Source of the DNA: Hyphomicrobiales bacterium
Lineage (GTDB): Bacteria > Pseudomonadota > Alphaproteobacteria > Rhizobiales > Beijerinckiaceae
Length of the DNA stretch: 23,943 nucleotides
NCBI GenBank assembly: GCA_015655535.1
Contig: JAATEW010000373.1
Coordinates: forward strand, 1 to 23,943
Direction of reading: 5' to 3'
In this document: positions 9,082 through 17,122 of the stretch, piece by piece
Position numbering within the stretch: the stretch's first letter is position 1
Layout: every line of letters begins with the position of its first letter
Made by a program: the position numbers and the translations under genes
Notes under the pieces: model-generated
Databases searched by the model: none
Told to the model about the DNA's origin: nothing
Seen by the model: only the letters and a program-made list of their open reading frames with translations

Positions 9082-10605
9082 TTACAGCGGCGGCGTAAAT
9101 GTGGGCACCCGAGACAAGCCTTCGAGATCGGGCAAAAGCGAAGCGTCCCAACCGCCTCCGAGCGCCTCGATCAAGGCGACGCTCGCGATAAAGAGATCCT
9201 GCCGGATGGTGAGCGCGGCTTCTTCGTCGGAGAGCAATATCGCTTCGGCCTGGACGACCGTGGTGAAAGCGATGGTCCCTGCCTTATATTGGTTCAAATT
9301 AATCTCCACGGCTTGGCGGGCCGCTCTGACGGCCTGATCCTGCTTGGCCGCCTGAAGCGTCAAAATCCGAATCGCGGCAAGTTCGTCCTCGACTTGCTGA
9401 AAAGCCGTCAGGGTTGTTTGCCTATAGTTTGCAACGCTTTGTTCATAAACCGCCTTGGCCGAGGCAAGCTGGGCGCTGACCAAACCGCCGTCGAAGATGG
9501 TCTGGGTCAGGGTGCCCGCCAGCGACCAGACTTCGTTCGCGGCCGAAATCGGCAAAGGCGTTCCCCCGGCAAATCCGAACATGCCGGTCAGGTTGACCGT
9601 CGGATAGAAAGCCGCGACGGCGACGCCGATCAAGGCATTCTGCTCCTGGACCATCCTTTCGGCGGCAGCGATGTCGGGCCGCCGTTCCAGCAAAGCGGAC
9701 GGCACGGTTACGGGAATATTCGGAATCCTTCTCGCCAGAAGCGCCGGTTTCAACGACAATTCGGACGGCGGTCTGCCGATAAGCACCGCTATGGCATGCT
9801 CGAATTGCGCGCGTGCGACGCCGACGTTGATCTCCTGGGCCTCCGTCGTCAGCACCTGCGTCTCGGCGGTGATCACGTCGGCCTGCGAAACCACGCCGCT
9901 CTTATATTGATTGCGGGTGATCTCCAGCGTCTTCTTGAATTCGACGATTGTATCGGCGAGCAGCTTATCGAGAGAATCGCTCGCCCTCAGATTGAAATAG
10001 GCGGTGGCCAATGTCGCCTGAGCGGAGAGCTTGGCATTTTGCAGGTCGGCCGCGCTGACCTGGGTGGCTGCGGCATCGCTCTCAACCGAGCGGCGGATCT
10101 TGCCCCAGACATCGATATTCCAGGTCATATTCGCGACGGGATTGTAGATCACGCTCGACCGCGAGACGATATTGGTCGACGTCGAACTTGTACCGGCGCT
10201 CTGGAACGTACCCGTGCCACTCCAGCTATTGGTCACTGTCGGGAAATAGCCGGCCTGCGTTTCCCGGATGATCGCACGCGCCTGTTCGTAACTGGCGGCC
10301 GCCGCGGCGACAGTCTGGTTGGAGATTTCCACCTGGCTCAACAATGACGATAGCAGGGGATCGTTGTAGACGGACCACCATGGGCCGCGATCGAATTCGT
10401 CGGCCGGCCTTGCGATCTTCCAGCCTTTCTTCGCTTCCTTGAATTCCGCCGATGGCGGTGCCGGAGGGCGAATATAATCCGGGCCGACGGTGCAGGCGCA
10501 AAGCGACACCGTCGTCAGCATGGCAAGGGGCGCCAGCGGTCGCAAACCGGTTTGGAACAGAGGCTGGAAAAACGATCGCAGGGCCAAAAGGTCTAACTCG
10601 TCCAC
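9082..10605 (-). CDS. Outer-membrane factor lipoprotein of the RND efflux system (NodT/OprM family)
   Basis: This is a TolC-like outer-membrane channel of the NodT/OprM lipoprotein family, which completes the tripartite pump. The lipobox-like SLCAC precedes CTVGPDYIRPPAP, the usual mature N-terminus. Two OEP repeats follow, with long helices such as the segment carrying NQYKSGVVSQADV and its second-repeat equivalent NQYKAGTIAFTTV. From the lipobox Cys the mature protein is about 470 residues, as expected. The frame stays open to a GTG at 10767, but that start has no ribosome site and adds an unprotein-like Arg-rich stretch. I prefer GTG at 10605 (GAGGCG about 11 bases upstream). TTG at 10641, with AAGGAG seven bases upstream, and TTG at 10587 are alternatives. 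It is the first gene of the minus-strand efflux locus. Confidence 0.92.
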   Translation of the reverse strand: MDELDLLALRSFFQPLFQTGLRPLAPLAMLTTVSLCACTVGPDYIRPPAPPSAEFKEAKKGWKIARPADEFDRGPWWSVYNDPLLSSLLSQVEISNQTVAAAAASYEQARAIIRETQAGYFPTVTNSWSGTGTFQSAGTSSTSTNIVSRSSVIYNPVANMTWNIDVWGKIRRSVESDAAATQVSAADLQNAKLSAQATLATAYFNLRASDSLDKLLADTIVEFKKTLEITRNQYKSGVVSQADVITAETQVLTTEAQEINVGVARAQFEHAIAVLIGRPPSELSLKPALLARRIPNIPVTVPSALLERRPDIAAAERMVQEQNALIGVAVAAFYPTVNLTGMFGFAGGTPLPISAANEVWSLAGTLTQTIFDGGLVSAQLASAKAVYEQSVANYRQTTLTAFQQVEDELAAIRILTLQAAKQDQAVRAARQAVEINLNQYKAGTIAFTTVVQAEAILLSDEEAALTIRQDLFIASVALIEALGGGWDASLLPDLEGLSRVPTFTPPL

Positions 10606-11140
10606 GTCACACCGCGCCTCGAATGCCGTACCAGCGCCCAAAGCCGTTCTCCTTGGCATTCTCTGGAACGGCTTGGCAAGGTGAGCACCTTGTGGAATAC
10701 GCGGGTTCACACGACGAACCAGGATGCGATTTCCAGTCAAACCTCTGTGACTATTCTGTTTTTGCACGCGGAACAGGTATTTGGCAAAACCACTCGTCGC
10801 AAATGCCGGCCCGCCGTCGCGCAGTGCTAACTCGAAAATTCCGCATCGAGGGTTGCACTCTTTGGAGGCGATGGCATGCCTTGCTCATGACGTTTTCGTG
10901 GCCTCCCGTAAAATCACGGCCATCTCCGCGTAATCTTTTACGCGCGAGCCCGCATTACCCCCCGCCGCGCCGGATTAGGCTCGCGCGCCGTGGCAGATCA
11001 AATCGCACGCGCCGGAGACTGCTGGCCTATAGGACGATTAGGACTATACGGACTCCAGATCACCATGGACATCTCCGGCCAAGTGCTTCAAGGATGAGCG
11101 TCTATAGCGCGTCCGTGCGAGGGCGGGTTGGAGGGAGACG
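10606..11140. other. Divergent intergenic region between the efflux locus and the methyltransferase
   Basis: No convincing gene is visible here, apart from possible extra N-terminal codons of the channel gene up to 10767. It must hold the promoters of both divergent units. Notable elements are a 10-bp inverted repeat (10941-10987) and three GGAC units with a 9-base period (11032, 11041, 11050). No regulator gene for the pump lies beside it. Confidence 0.6.
10941..10987. promoter_or_regulatory. Perfect 10-bp inverted repeat, candidate operator or hairpin
   Basis: CGCGCGAGCC at 10941-10950 is repeated inverted as GGCTCGCGCG at 10978-10987 with a 27-base spacer. No T-tract follows, so it does not look like an intrinsic terminator. 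Its place between divergent units fits an operator, but high GC makes chance repeats easier. Confidence 0.3.
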
Positions 11141-11218
11141 ATGCATAGTGAGAACAAGATCGCTCCATTCGGGGAGTCCTTGATGGCGCGGCAGATCGTT
11201 CCGGACCCATCGGCGTGA
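11141..11218 (+). CDS. Small upstream ORF (25 aa) overlapping the methyltransferase start
   Basis: The ATG at 11141 has an excellent ribosome site (GGAGGGAGACG just upstream). The frame encodes MHSENKIAPFGESLMARQIV and five more residues, and stops with TGA at 11216-11218. That stop overlaps the GTG start of the methyltransferase at 11215 (GTGA), the classic layout for translational coupling. The methyltransferase GTG has little ribosome site of its own. The ORF may be a leader peptide, or the real N-terminus of the methyltransferase separated by a frameshift. No homology is recognised. Confidence 0.45.
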   Translation: MHSENKIAPFGESLMARQIVPDPSA

Positions 11219-12315
11219 CAGATTCCGACAGCGCCCTTTCAGCGGACAGGCACACCGCGGACAGGTCATCGGAGGGCATCCAGTCCCCTCCCGAGCGGCG
11301 ATTGCAGCGGCTCGCCGCGCATCTGGCCGAGCGGGCGGCCGCGACGCGGACGTGGCTCATCGCACGCGGCATCCAGATCATGTGCGGCTCCTCCGCCACC
11401 ATAGATCCTGCTGGCTTGGCCGACATTCCCTTGATCAGCGCGGGACTTAGGCTCGCATGGCTGAGGTGCCTGCGGCTTATGGGCATAAGGCAGATCGTGA
11501 GCAAAAGCGGCCTCGGCTATCCTTTCGTTTGCCGTATCGGCGATCTGTCTGAACATCCGTTTTATCACCGCCGCGCCTATCAAAAGGAACTGGAGCTCTG
11601 TGCCGCCTGGCTGCGCCACGATGGCCAAGACGCGATCGTCTATGATGTCGGCGCGAACGACGGTTTCTTTTCGTGTCAGCTCGCCCAGATGCTCGGCCGC
11701 GATACGGCGAGAATCTATGCCTTCGAGCCGGTGCCTTCGACCTTCGCCGGACTCGTGACATCGGTCCAGCGGCTGCGTTTGCAGAAAAGCGTCTATCCCA
11801 TCTCCGCCGCCGTGATGGACCATCTTGGCCCGACCCGGATCAGCTATTCGGACCAGAACTCGCTTTGTGCGCAGGTGACGCCGGACGGCCTCAACAATCG
11901 CATCGGCGACACCCTCGCGCATGCTGCGGGCATGACCCTCGACAAGTTTCATTCATTCGTCGGCGCTCTGCCGGGCCTGCTGAAGATCGACGTCGAAGGC
12001 AGCGAGCCTTCCGTCTTGCGCGGCGCACAAGCCCTGCTCGCGCGCCAGGATCGTCCGGCGCTTCTTTTCGAATATAACCCGCTGACGCTCGCGGAACGCG
12101 GCGAGACGCCCACGGTCTTTCCCGAACTGCTTTCGGGCTACAGGCTGCATTATGTCGACGATCTCGAACGGCAGAAATTTCCCTTCGGCAGCCCGGTCAC
12201 GGAGCTCGCGGACATTCATTGGATCTGCAACCTGTTCGCCGTCCCTCTCGGCGCGAAGCCGGAATCCCGCTTCGCAGAAGCGCTCGCCAAAGCACAACGC
12301 CGGATCGCCGCCTGA
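11215..12315 (+). CDS. FkbM-family SAM-dependent methyltransferase
   Basis: This is a class I SAM methyltransferase of the FkbM family, whose members O-methylate sugars or polyketides. SAM-binding motif I is YDVGANDG at residues 143-150, followed by AFEPVP at 169-174 and the family signature LKIDVEGSEPSVLRGA from about residue 256. The methyltransferase domain fills about 135-300. The N-terminal 110 residues are Arg/Ala-rich and unassigned. The protein is 366 aa from the GTG at 11215, which overlaps the upstream 25-codon ORF, so expression is probably coupled to it. FkbM enzymes are often found with surface polysaccharide genes, and a glycosyltransferase lies 5 kb downstream. The actual substrate is not deducible. 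An internal start could be used, but none stands out. Confidence 0.88.
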   Translation: MTDSDSALSADRHTADRSSEGIQSPPERRLQRLAAHLAERAAATRTWLIARGIQIMCGSSATIDPAGLADIPLISAGLRLAWLRCLRLMGIRQIVSKSGLGYPFVCRIGDLSEHPFYHRRAYQKELELCAAWLRHDGQDAIVYDVGANDGFFSCQLAQMLGRDTARIYAFEPVPSTFAGLVTSVQRLRLQKSVYPISAAVMDHLGPTRISYSDQNSLCAQVTPDGLNNRIGDTLAHAAGMTLDKFHSFVGALPGLLKIDVEGSEPSVLRGAQALLARQDRPALLFEYNPLTLAERGETPTVFPELLSGYRLHYVDDLERQKFPFGSPVTELADIHWICNLFAVPLGAKPESRFAEALAKAQRRIAA

Positions 12316-12442
12316 CGGCCTGAGCGATCTCCTGCACCTGGCGGTATCAGAATCCGCCCCATGTGACCGGAATGTCACGGACACCGCGCTCTAAGCATGC
12401 AATTAATTCGTCTTTAGGTTGAGTGAGCCAAGCGAGGGCTTC

Positions 12443-15400
12443 ATGCGGAAGTCTGTCCTGGCAAGCGTCTTTGTGCCTGGCTTCCAGGCCGACGTTGCAC
12501 GGGTATCCAGGCGTATATTGACACGGGCAGTTTATCTTCCCCGCGTGACGCTGGCCTTTTGCGGTTTCGGCGCCGTCCTCTTGATAACGGCCCAAGCGCA
12601 AGCCGCTTGCGTCGCGGCCCCCGGCATGGTCGTCAACTGCACCGGCACGACGGTCAACCAGAACCCGCCTTTCGGTTATGGCACCGGCACCGAAACCGGC
12701 ATTACGATCAATCTTCAGCCGACAGGTTCTCTTCCCGCTCCCTCGGTCAGCGGCGACGCGGCCGGCATTTTCATAAGCAGCGGCACCGTCAATATTTCGG
12801 TCTCGGGAACGGTGACATCGACGGGGGGTGCAGGCGACGGCATTGACGCGACCAGCGGCACAGGCACTTTGACGGTCAATAATGCCGGCTCGATTTCGGT
12901 GCCAAATGCCTTCAATGCCATCTCCGGAAATAATGTCGTCGTCACCAATAGCGGCACGATCACCGGGGGAACATTTTCCGGCGGATTAGGCATCGTCGGT
13001 TTCAACCTCAACGTGACGAATTCCAGCAGCGGAACCATCGCGGCGGACGTTGTTCTCTTCGACGGCGGCGGCGCCACGGCTGTTACCAACGCCGGCAATA
13101 TTATCGGCGGCACCTTCGGCATCGAGGCGCATACCACGATCAGCGGTAGCAATTCCGGAACCATTTCGGGCGGCGTAGACGCGATCCGGACGGACGCGGG
13201 CAGCGCCACCATTACATTTACGAATTCCGGCACCATCACCGGCGGCACCAATGGCGGCGGCAACGGCTATGGCATCAACACGAGTAGCGGCGGCCTGATC
13301 ACGCTGACCAATACGAGCACGGGCATTATTTCGGGCCCGACGGGCGGCGTCGCCGGAGGCGACATCAATCTCACCAATTCCGGCCTTATCACGGCGACCG
13401 CTCCGGCCGGTTCCGGCTCCACCGGCGTCTCGGGCGGAACGCTCAACATCGTGAATACGGCGTCCGGCACCATATCGGGCGGTGATTCCGGCATTGAGGG
13501 CGGAAGCAATAGCACGATCAGCAATGCCGGAACCATCAGTGGCGCGACGGCCATCACGCTCGGCAGCTACAATACGATTTCCAATAGCGGCACGATCATC
13601 GCGGCCAACGGCGTTTTCGGCCCTGGCCTCGGTATCTTCGTCCAGGACCACAACACCATCACCAATTCCGGCAAAATCCTGCTGGGAGATTTCGATTATG
13701 GCATTACCGTTGTAGGCGGCAACAACATCATCACCAACAATGGGACGATTACAGGCTATGGGCCCGGCAATACGATTGTCGGCATCGAATTGGGAACATC
13801 TTCCCATAATCGTTTCACCAATAATGGCGCGATCATCGCAGGCGACATATCGGTCGGCGTCGATGGCTCGTCGAGCGCCTATAGCACAATCGTCAACAAT
13901 GGAACGATCGCCACGGGGTCGGCGACATTTTTTGGCCAGAGCGTTGGAATCGCCGCGGGTGACCGCAGCCGCGTCACCAATAATGGCACGATCGCGGTCG
14001 GCAATGATGCGATGGGAATTCTGTCGCTTGGGGGCAGAGCAACGATCGTCAATAATGGGACGATCAGCGCCGGCGCCGGACTCATCGATTATAGCGCCGC
14101 GATCGACGTCACCTTTTCCAGCTTCAACCGTGTCACAAATAACGGCACGATTATCGTCGGCGCCAACGGCGTCGGCATCAATACGGGCGACCGGAATTTC
14201 ATCACCAACAATGGCACGATCACCGCCCTGGATTCGGGCATCAGCATCGGCACATGCGGCTGTGTGCCGGCCACCCGCAACAGAGTCACCAATAATGGCA
14301 CGCTCGACGGACGAGTTTTCCTCGACAGTGGCGGCGGACCCGGCAACACATTCGTCAACGCGGGCCTCATCACCATCACCGATCCGGGTACGCCGGTCGG
14401 TACGGGTCATGTGATCGACGGCAGCTTCACTCAGCTTTCGAGCGGCACGCTGGCGCTGCGGGTAAACAGTGCCGGGGTCAGCGACTTCCTATCCAACGGC
14501 TCCGGCGCGCTGACCGCCACGCTCGGCGGCAAGCTCAGCGCCACCGTGCAGCCGGGGCTCTATGCGAATTCGACGACCTATGTCGGCGTGGTGAGCGCAA
14601 CCAATCCGATCACCACACAATTCAGCCGGGTTCAGGCTTTCGCGCCGGGCTCGACCGCGCCGCTGGCATTCTTCACCGCGACAGCGACCTATAATCCGAC
14701 ATCCGTCGACCTCACGCTCACCCGCGTCGGCTTCGGCGCCGTGCCGGGCGAGACGTTCAACCAGCGTGCCGTCGGCAATGCGCTCACTGCAGCCTATTCG
14801 ACGGGCCTTACCGGCAATCAGGCGCTTTTCTTTTCCAATCTGCTCCAGGCGACATCGACAGGCGTCCTCGATCAGCTCTCCGGCGAAGGCACCAGCGCAA
14901 CGCAGCAGACGGCGTTGAATGCCGCCGGGACCTTTCTGACCGCGATGATGGACCAAGGCAGCTTCTGGCTCAGCGGCGACACGCTCGACACCAATGGCAC
15001 CCCGTTCGCGGCGATGAATTATGCGCCGAGCCTCGCGCAAGCCCCTGTGTTCAAGGCCATGCCCGGCGCGGCGCTGGTCCTCGAACCGCATTGGCGCGCC
15101 TGGACGGCTGGCTTCGACACCGCGGCCTCGGTGAACGCCGATCTCTCGACCGGAGCCGCGAGTTTAAGCTCTCGCACGGCGGGGGGCGTGGCCGGCTTCG
15201 ACGTTCAAATCACGCCCGATCTGCTGCTCGGCGCGGCGGCGGGCGGAAGCGCGTCGAATTTTTCAGTCGCCAGCCGCGCCACGAGCGGCACACTTGAGGG
15301 CGCGCATGTCGGCCTCTATGGCGTGGCGCGCAACGGACCATGGTATGCCTCCGGCGCGCTCGGCTATGCGAATTTCGACACCAAGACCACACGCATGGCC

Positions 15401-15946
15401 GCGGGCGTCGCTTCCGCCGAAATCCTGAACGGGCATTTCGACAGCAATCTCTTCAACGGCCGTTTTGAAGGCGGCTATAGACAGGTCTTCGGAAGCGTCG
15501 CGGTCACGCCCTTCGCCGCGATCGAATTCGCTGAGCTGTGGCAGCCCGCCTATGCCGAAACCAATGCCGCGTTCGGCGCGGCGCCGCTCGGCCTCTTCGG
15601 CCTCAGCTATGCGGCGCGAACCACGTCCTCGCTGCCGGCATTTCTCGGAGCGCAGTTCGATACGCATGCCGAACTGCCGAACGGCTGGATCGTATCGCCC
15701 TATCTGCGGCTTTCCTGGGTGCACGAATTCGAACCCAATCGCGACATCGCAGCCTCTTTCATCCTGTTGCCCGGCGGCGAGTTTAGCGTTGACGGTCCGC
15801 GTGCCGCCGCCGATGCGGCGCGGATCAATGCCGGAGTGAAGCTGGCCGTCGCACGCAATATTTCGCTCTTTGCGAGCGCGACCGGCGAGTTCTCCGACCG
15901 CAGCGACTTATACGCGGGCAAAGGCGGCCTCAAAATCTATTGGTAG
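12443..15946 (+). CDS. Large type V autotransporter with beta-helical repeat passenger
   Basis: This is a self-secreting outer-membrane protein of about 1167 residues. A long signal peptide (residues 1-54, ending AQAQA before AC) leads to the periplasm. The passenger (about 55-880) is built from some twenty degenerate repeats centred on NSGTI or NNGTI, as in beta-helical adhesins. The C-terminal 280 residues form an autotransporter barrel with alternating hydrophobic strands (from about HWRAWTAGFD), ending in the aromatic tail GGLKIYW. The frame is open to TTG at 12419, but ATG at 12443 has GCGAGGG just upstream and is preferred. Low Cys, high Asn/Gly/Ser/Thr is typical. Unusual is CGC within one passenger repeat, plus two Cys just after the signal peptide. 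The likely role is adhesion or surface structure. A VIT-family gene follows after 18 bases. Confidence 0.92.
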   Translation: MRKSVLASVFVPGFQADVARVSRRILTRAVYLPRVTLAFCGFGAVLLITAQAQAACVAAPGMVVNCTGTTVNQNPPFGYGTGTETGITINLQPTGSLPAPSVSGDAAGIFISSGTVNISVSGTVTSTGGAGDGIDATSGTGTLTVNNAGSISVPNAFNAISGNNVVVTNSGTITGGTFSGGLGIVGFNLNVTNSSSGTIAADVVLFDGGGATAVTNAGNIIGGTFGIEAHTTISGSNSGTISGGVDAIRTDAGSATITFTNSGTITGGTNGGGNGYGINTSSGGLITLTNTSTGIISGPTGGVAGGDINLTNSGLITATAPAGSGSTGVSGGTLNIVNTASGTISGGDSGIEGGSNSTISNAGTISGATAITLGSYNTISNSGTIIAANGVFGPGLGIFVQDHNTITNSGKILLGDFDYGITVVGGNNIITNNGTITGYGPGNTIVGIELGTSSHNRFTNNGAIIAGDISVGVDGSSSAYSTIVNNGTIATGSATFFGQSVGIAAGDRSRVTNNGTIAVGNDAMGILSLGGRATIVNNGTISAGAGLIDYSAAIDVTFSSFNRVTNNGTIIVGANGVGINTGDRNFITNNGTITALDSGISIGTCGCVPATRNRVTNNGTLDGRVFLDSGGGPGNTFVNAGLITITDPGTPVGTGHVIDGSFTQLSSGTLALRVNSAGVSDFLSNGSGALTATLGGKLSATVQPGLYANSTTYVGVVSATNPITTQFSRVQAFAPGSTAPLAFFTATATYNPTSVDLTLTRVGFGAVPGETFNQRAVGNALTAAYSTGLTGNQALFFSNLLQATSTGVLDQLSGEGTSATQQTALNAAGTFLTAMMDQGSFWLSGDTLDTNGTPFAAMNYAPSLAQAPVFKAMPGAALVLEPHWRAWTAGFDTAASVNADLSTGAASLSSRTAGGVAGFDVQITPDLLLGAAAGGSASNFSVASRATSGTLEGAHVGLYGVARNGPWYASGALGYANFDTKTTRMAAGVASAEILNGHFDSNLFNGRFEGGYRQVFGSVAVTPFAAIEFAELWQPAYAETNAAFGAAPLGLFGLSYAARTTSSLPAFLGAQFDTHAELPNGWIVSPYLRLSWVHEFEPNRDIAASFILLPGGEFSVDGPRAAADAARINAGVKLAVARNISLFASATGEFSDRSDLYAGKGGLKIYW
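12950..14310 (+). repeat. Coding repeats of the autotransporter passenger
   Basis: Roughly twenty imperfect units, spaced about 50-80 bases, share a core such as ACCAATAATGGCACGATC. Units in the first half mostly encode NSGTI and those in the second half NNGTI, suggesting two expansion phases. They are in frame and protein-coding, not a CRISPR or mobile repeat. Confidence 0.75.
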
Positions 15947-15964
15947 AAGAGGCTTTCTGCGAAG

Positions 15965-16669
15965 ATGACCATCGCATCGATTCTGCCCGGCCTGAAGCGC
16001 TCGCTCGTCGCCTCAGCGGGCACGATCGTCTTCGGCATGGAAGACGGCACCGTCTCGATTTTCGGGCTGATCTTCGGCGTCGCGGCGACGACGACAAGCA
16101 GCAGCGCCGTATTGATCGCCGGTGCTTCCGGCGCGGCCGCAGCGGCCGTTTCCATGATGGCAGGCGCCTATCTCGATGCCGAGACGAGCCAGGCGGAGAT
16201 GAAACAGAACGAGGCGCGCAGGCGGGCGGATCTGGCGCGCGGCCCCGCCGCGCTTGCTGCCGAATTGCCGGACCGGCTGGCGGAGGCGGGCCTGACGCCT
16301 GACCTCGCCGCGGCCCTGACCGGCGCGGTCCAAGACAGGCCCGAAGCGTTGAAGGCCGTGCTTTTCACGCTGCAAGCGGACCTCGAGGCGCCGATGAACC
16401 CGCGCGAACAGGCTCTCTGGATGCTGCTCGCGGATTTTCTGTCGGCGGCGGTGCCGATCGTACCTTTCATCCTGCTGCCGATCAGCGAGGCGAGATTTGT
16501 GTCGGCCGCCGTGACGCTCTCTCTGCTGGTTGCGCTCGGCGTCGGACGCGCGCTCATCGCCAAACGCAATATTGCGCGCACAGTCGCGGAGACAGTTTTG
16601 ATCGGTATCGCCGCCGCGCTCGCCGGCGTCGCGATCGGCATGGCCTTCAATCATTTTTTCAAAACCTGA
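15965..16669 (+). CDS. VIT1/CCC1-family membrane transporter
   Basis: The 234-residue protein resembles the VIT1/CCC1 family, in which eukaryotic members move Fe2+ or Mn2+ across membranes. The N-terminal part has the family-like GMEDGTVSIFGLIFGVA (about 23-40), followed by an Ala/Ser-rich membrane helix and SMMAGAYLDAETSQAEM. A hydrophilic, charged central region (about 75-145) then precedes two or three C-terminal membrane helices (about 145-230). Length and layout fit the family. The ATG at 15965 lies 18 bases after the autotransporter stop, and AGAAGAGG straddles the junction, so the two genes are probably co-transcribed. Metal transport by this bacterial member is inferred from the family only. 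Confidence 0.85.
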   Translation: MTIASILPGLKRSLVASAGTIVFGMEDGTVSIFGLIFGVAATTTSSSAVLIAGASGAAAAAVSMMAGAYLDAETSQAEMKQNEARRRADLARGPAALAAELPDRLAEAGLTPDLAAALTGAVQDRPEALKAVLFTLQADLEAPMNPREQALWMLLADFLSAAVPIVPFILLPISEARFVSAAVTLSLLVALGVGRALIAKRNIARTVAETVLIGIAAALAGVAIGMAFNHFFKT

Positions 16670-16725
16670 AGGCGGTCGAGCACGTCGATCCCGAAACCAA
16701 CCCTACCACTTCGCTCGAAACCGTT

Positions 16726-16998
16726 TTACGCGGCCTCGGCCCAAAGCGCGCGGGCGAGAAGCGCAAGCGGGGCCACCGTGAAAATCGCCGAAAAAATTTG
16801 CGGAGATGGGCTCGGGTTCTGAAACCAGCGACCCATCGCGAGGAGCACCGCGCCGAAAAGCAGGGAGCCGATGGCCACGCCAATGCTCACCGTTGCGAGC
16901 GTGCCCCTCATTTTTGTCCGGCGCTGCTGCGCCGCTTCCATCTGAGCCAGGCGCTCCTGTAGATTTGCGATCGACGACTCCATTTCAGCTTGGGTCAT
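16726..16998 (-). CDS. Small membrane protein with N-terminal coiled coil, 90 aa
   Basis: The frame is open to 17112, but ATG at 16998 has a near-perfect ribosome site (GGAGGAGG) seven bases upstream and gives a sensible protein, so this start is chosen. Residues 1-28 form a charged helix (MESSIANLQERLAQMEAAQQ) that may be a coiled coil. Two hydrophobic segments follow at about 33-55 and 68-87, joined by a short Pro/Ser-rich loop, suggesting a two-pass inner-membrane protein. The family is not recognised. It converges with the VIT-family gene and diverges from the glycosyltransferase. Confidence 0.7.
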   Translation of the reverse strand: MTQAEMESSIANLQERLAQMEAAQQRRTKMRGTLATVSIGVAIGSLLFGAVLLAMGRWFQNPSPSPQIFSAIFTVAPLALLARALWAEAA

Positions 16999-17068
16999 CA
17001 CGGCCTCCTCCGGCACATCGAGACATAGCGTGATTTTCACGGGATCTCTCCAAAAAGCGGTTGAGAAT

Positions 17069-17093
17069 CCAAGCGGCTGGGTTTCTCCCGCTT
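17069..17093. promoter_or_regulatory. 7-bp inverted repeat between divergent genes
   Basis: CAAGCGG at 17069-17075 and CCGCTTG at 17087-17093 form a perfect inverted repeat with an 11-base spacer. It lies in the 124-base gap between the divergent 90-aa protein gene and the glycosyltransferase gene. A regulator site is possible, though a chance match is also plausible. Confidence 0.2.
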
Positions 17094-17122
17094 GAAGTTC
17101 AACGTCTCTCATCCTTTAGTGT

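Noticed and set aside
9067..10347. 426-codon plus-strand ORF opposite the outer-membrane factor
   Set aside because: Shadow of a clear NodT/OprM-family gene; composition is Arg/Gly/Asp-rich without domains.
10452..11183. 243-codon plus-strand ORF spanning the divergent region
   Set aside because: Covers the channel gene's signal peptide and the promoter region; extremely Arg/Ser/Pro-rich with no domain or ribosome site.
12363..12378. GTGAC/GTCAC inverted repeat before the autotransporter
   Set aside because: Only five base pairs, with no T-tract; too easily due to chance.
12950..14310. CRISPR-like regularly spaced repeats
   Set aside because: The repeats are in frame, imperfect and encode beta-helix units of a secreted protein; spacers are not unique and no cas gene is present.
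12986..14410. 474-codon minus-strand ORF opposite the autotransporter repeats
   Set aside because: Its repeats are the mirror of the passenger repeats, and the plus-strand frame has a signal peptide and a barrel, so this is a shadow.
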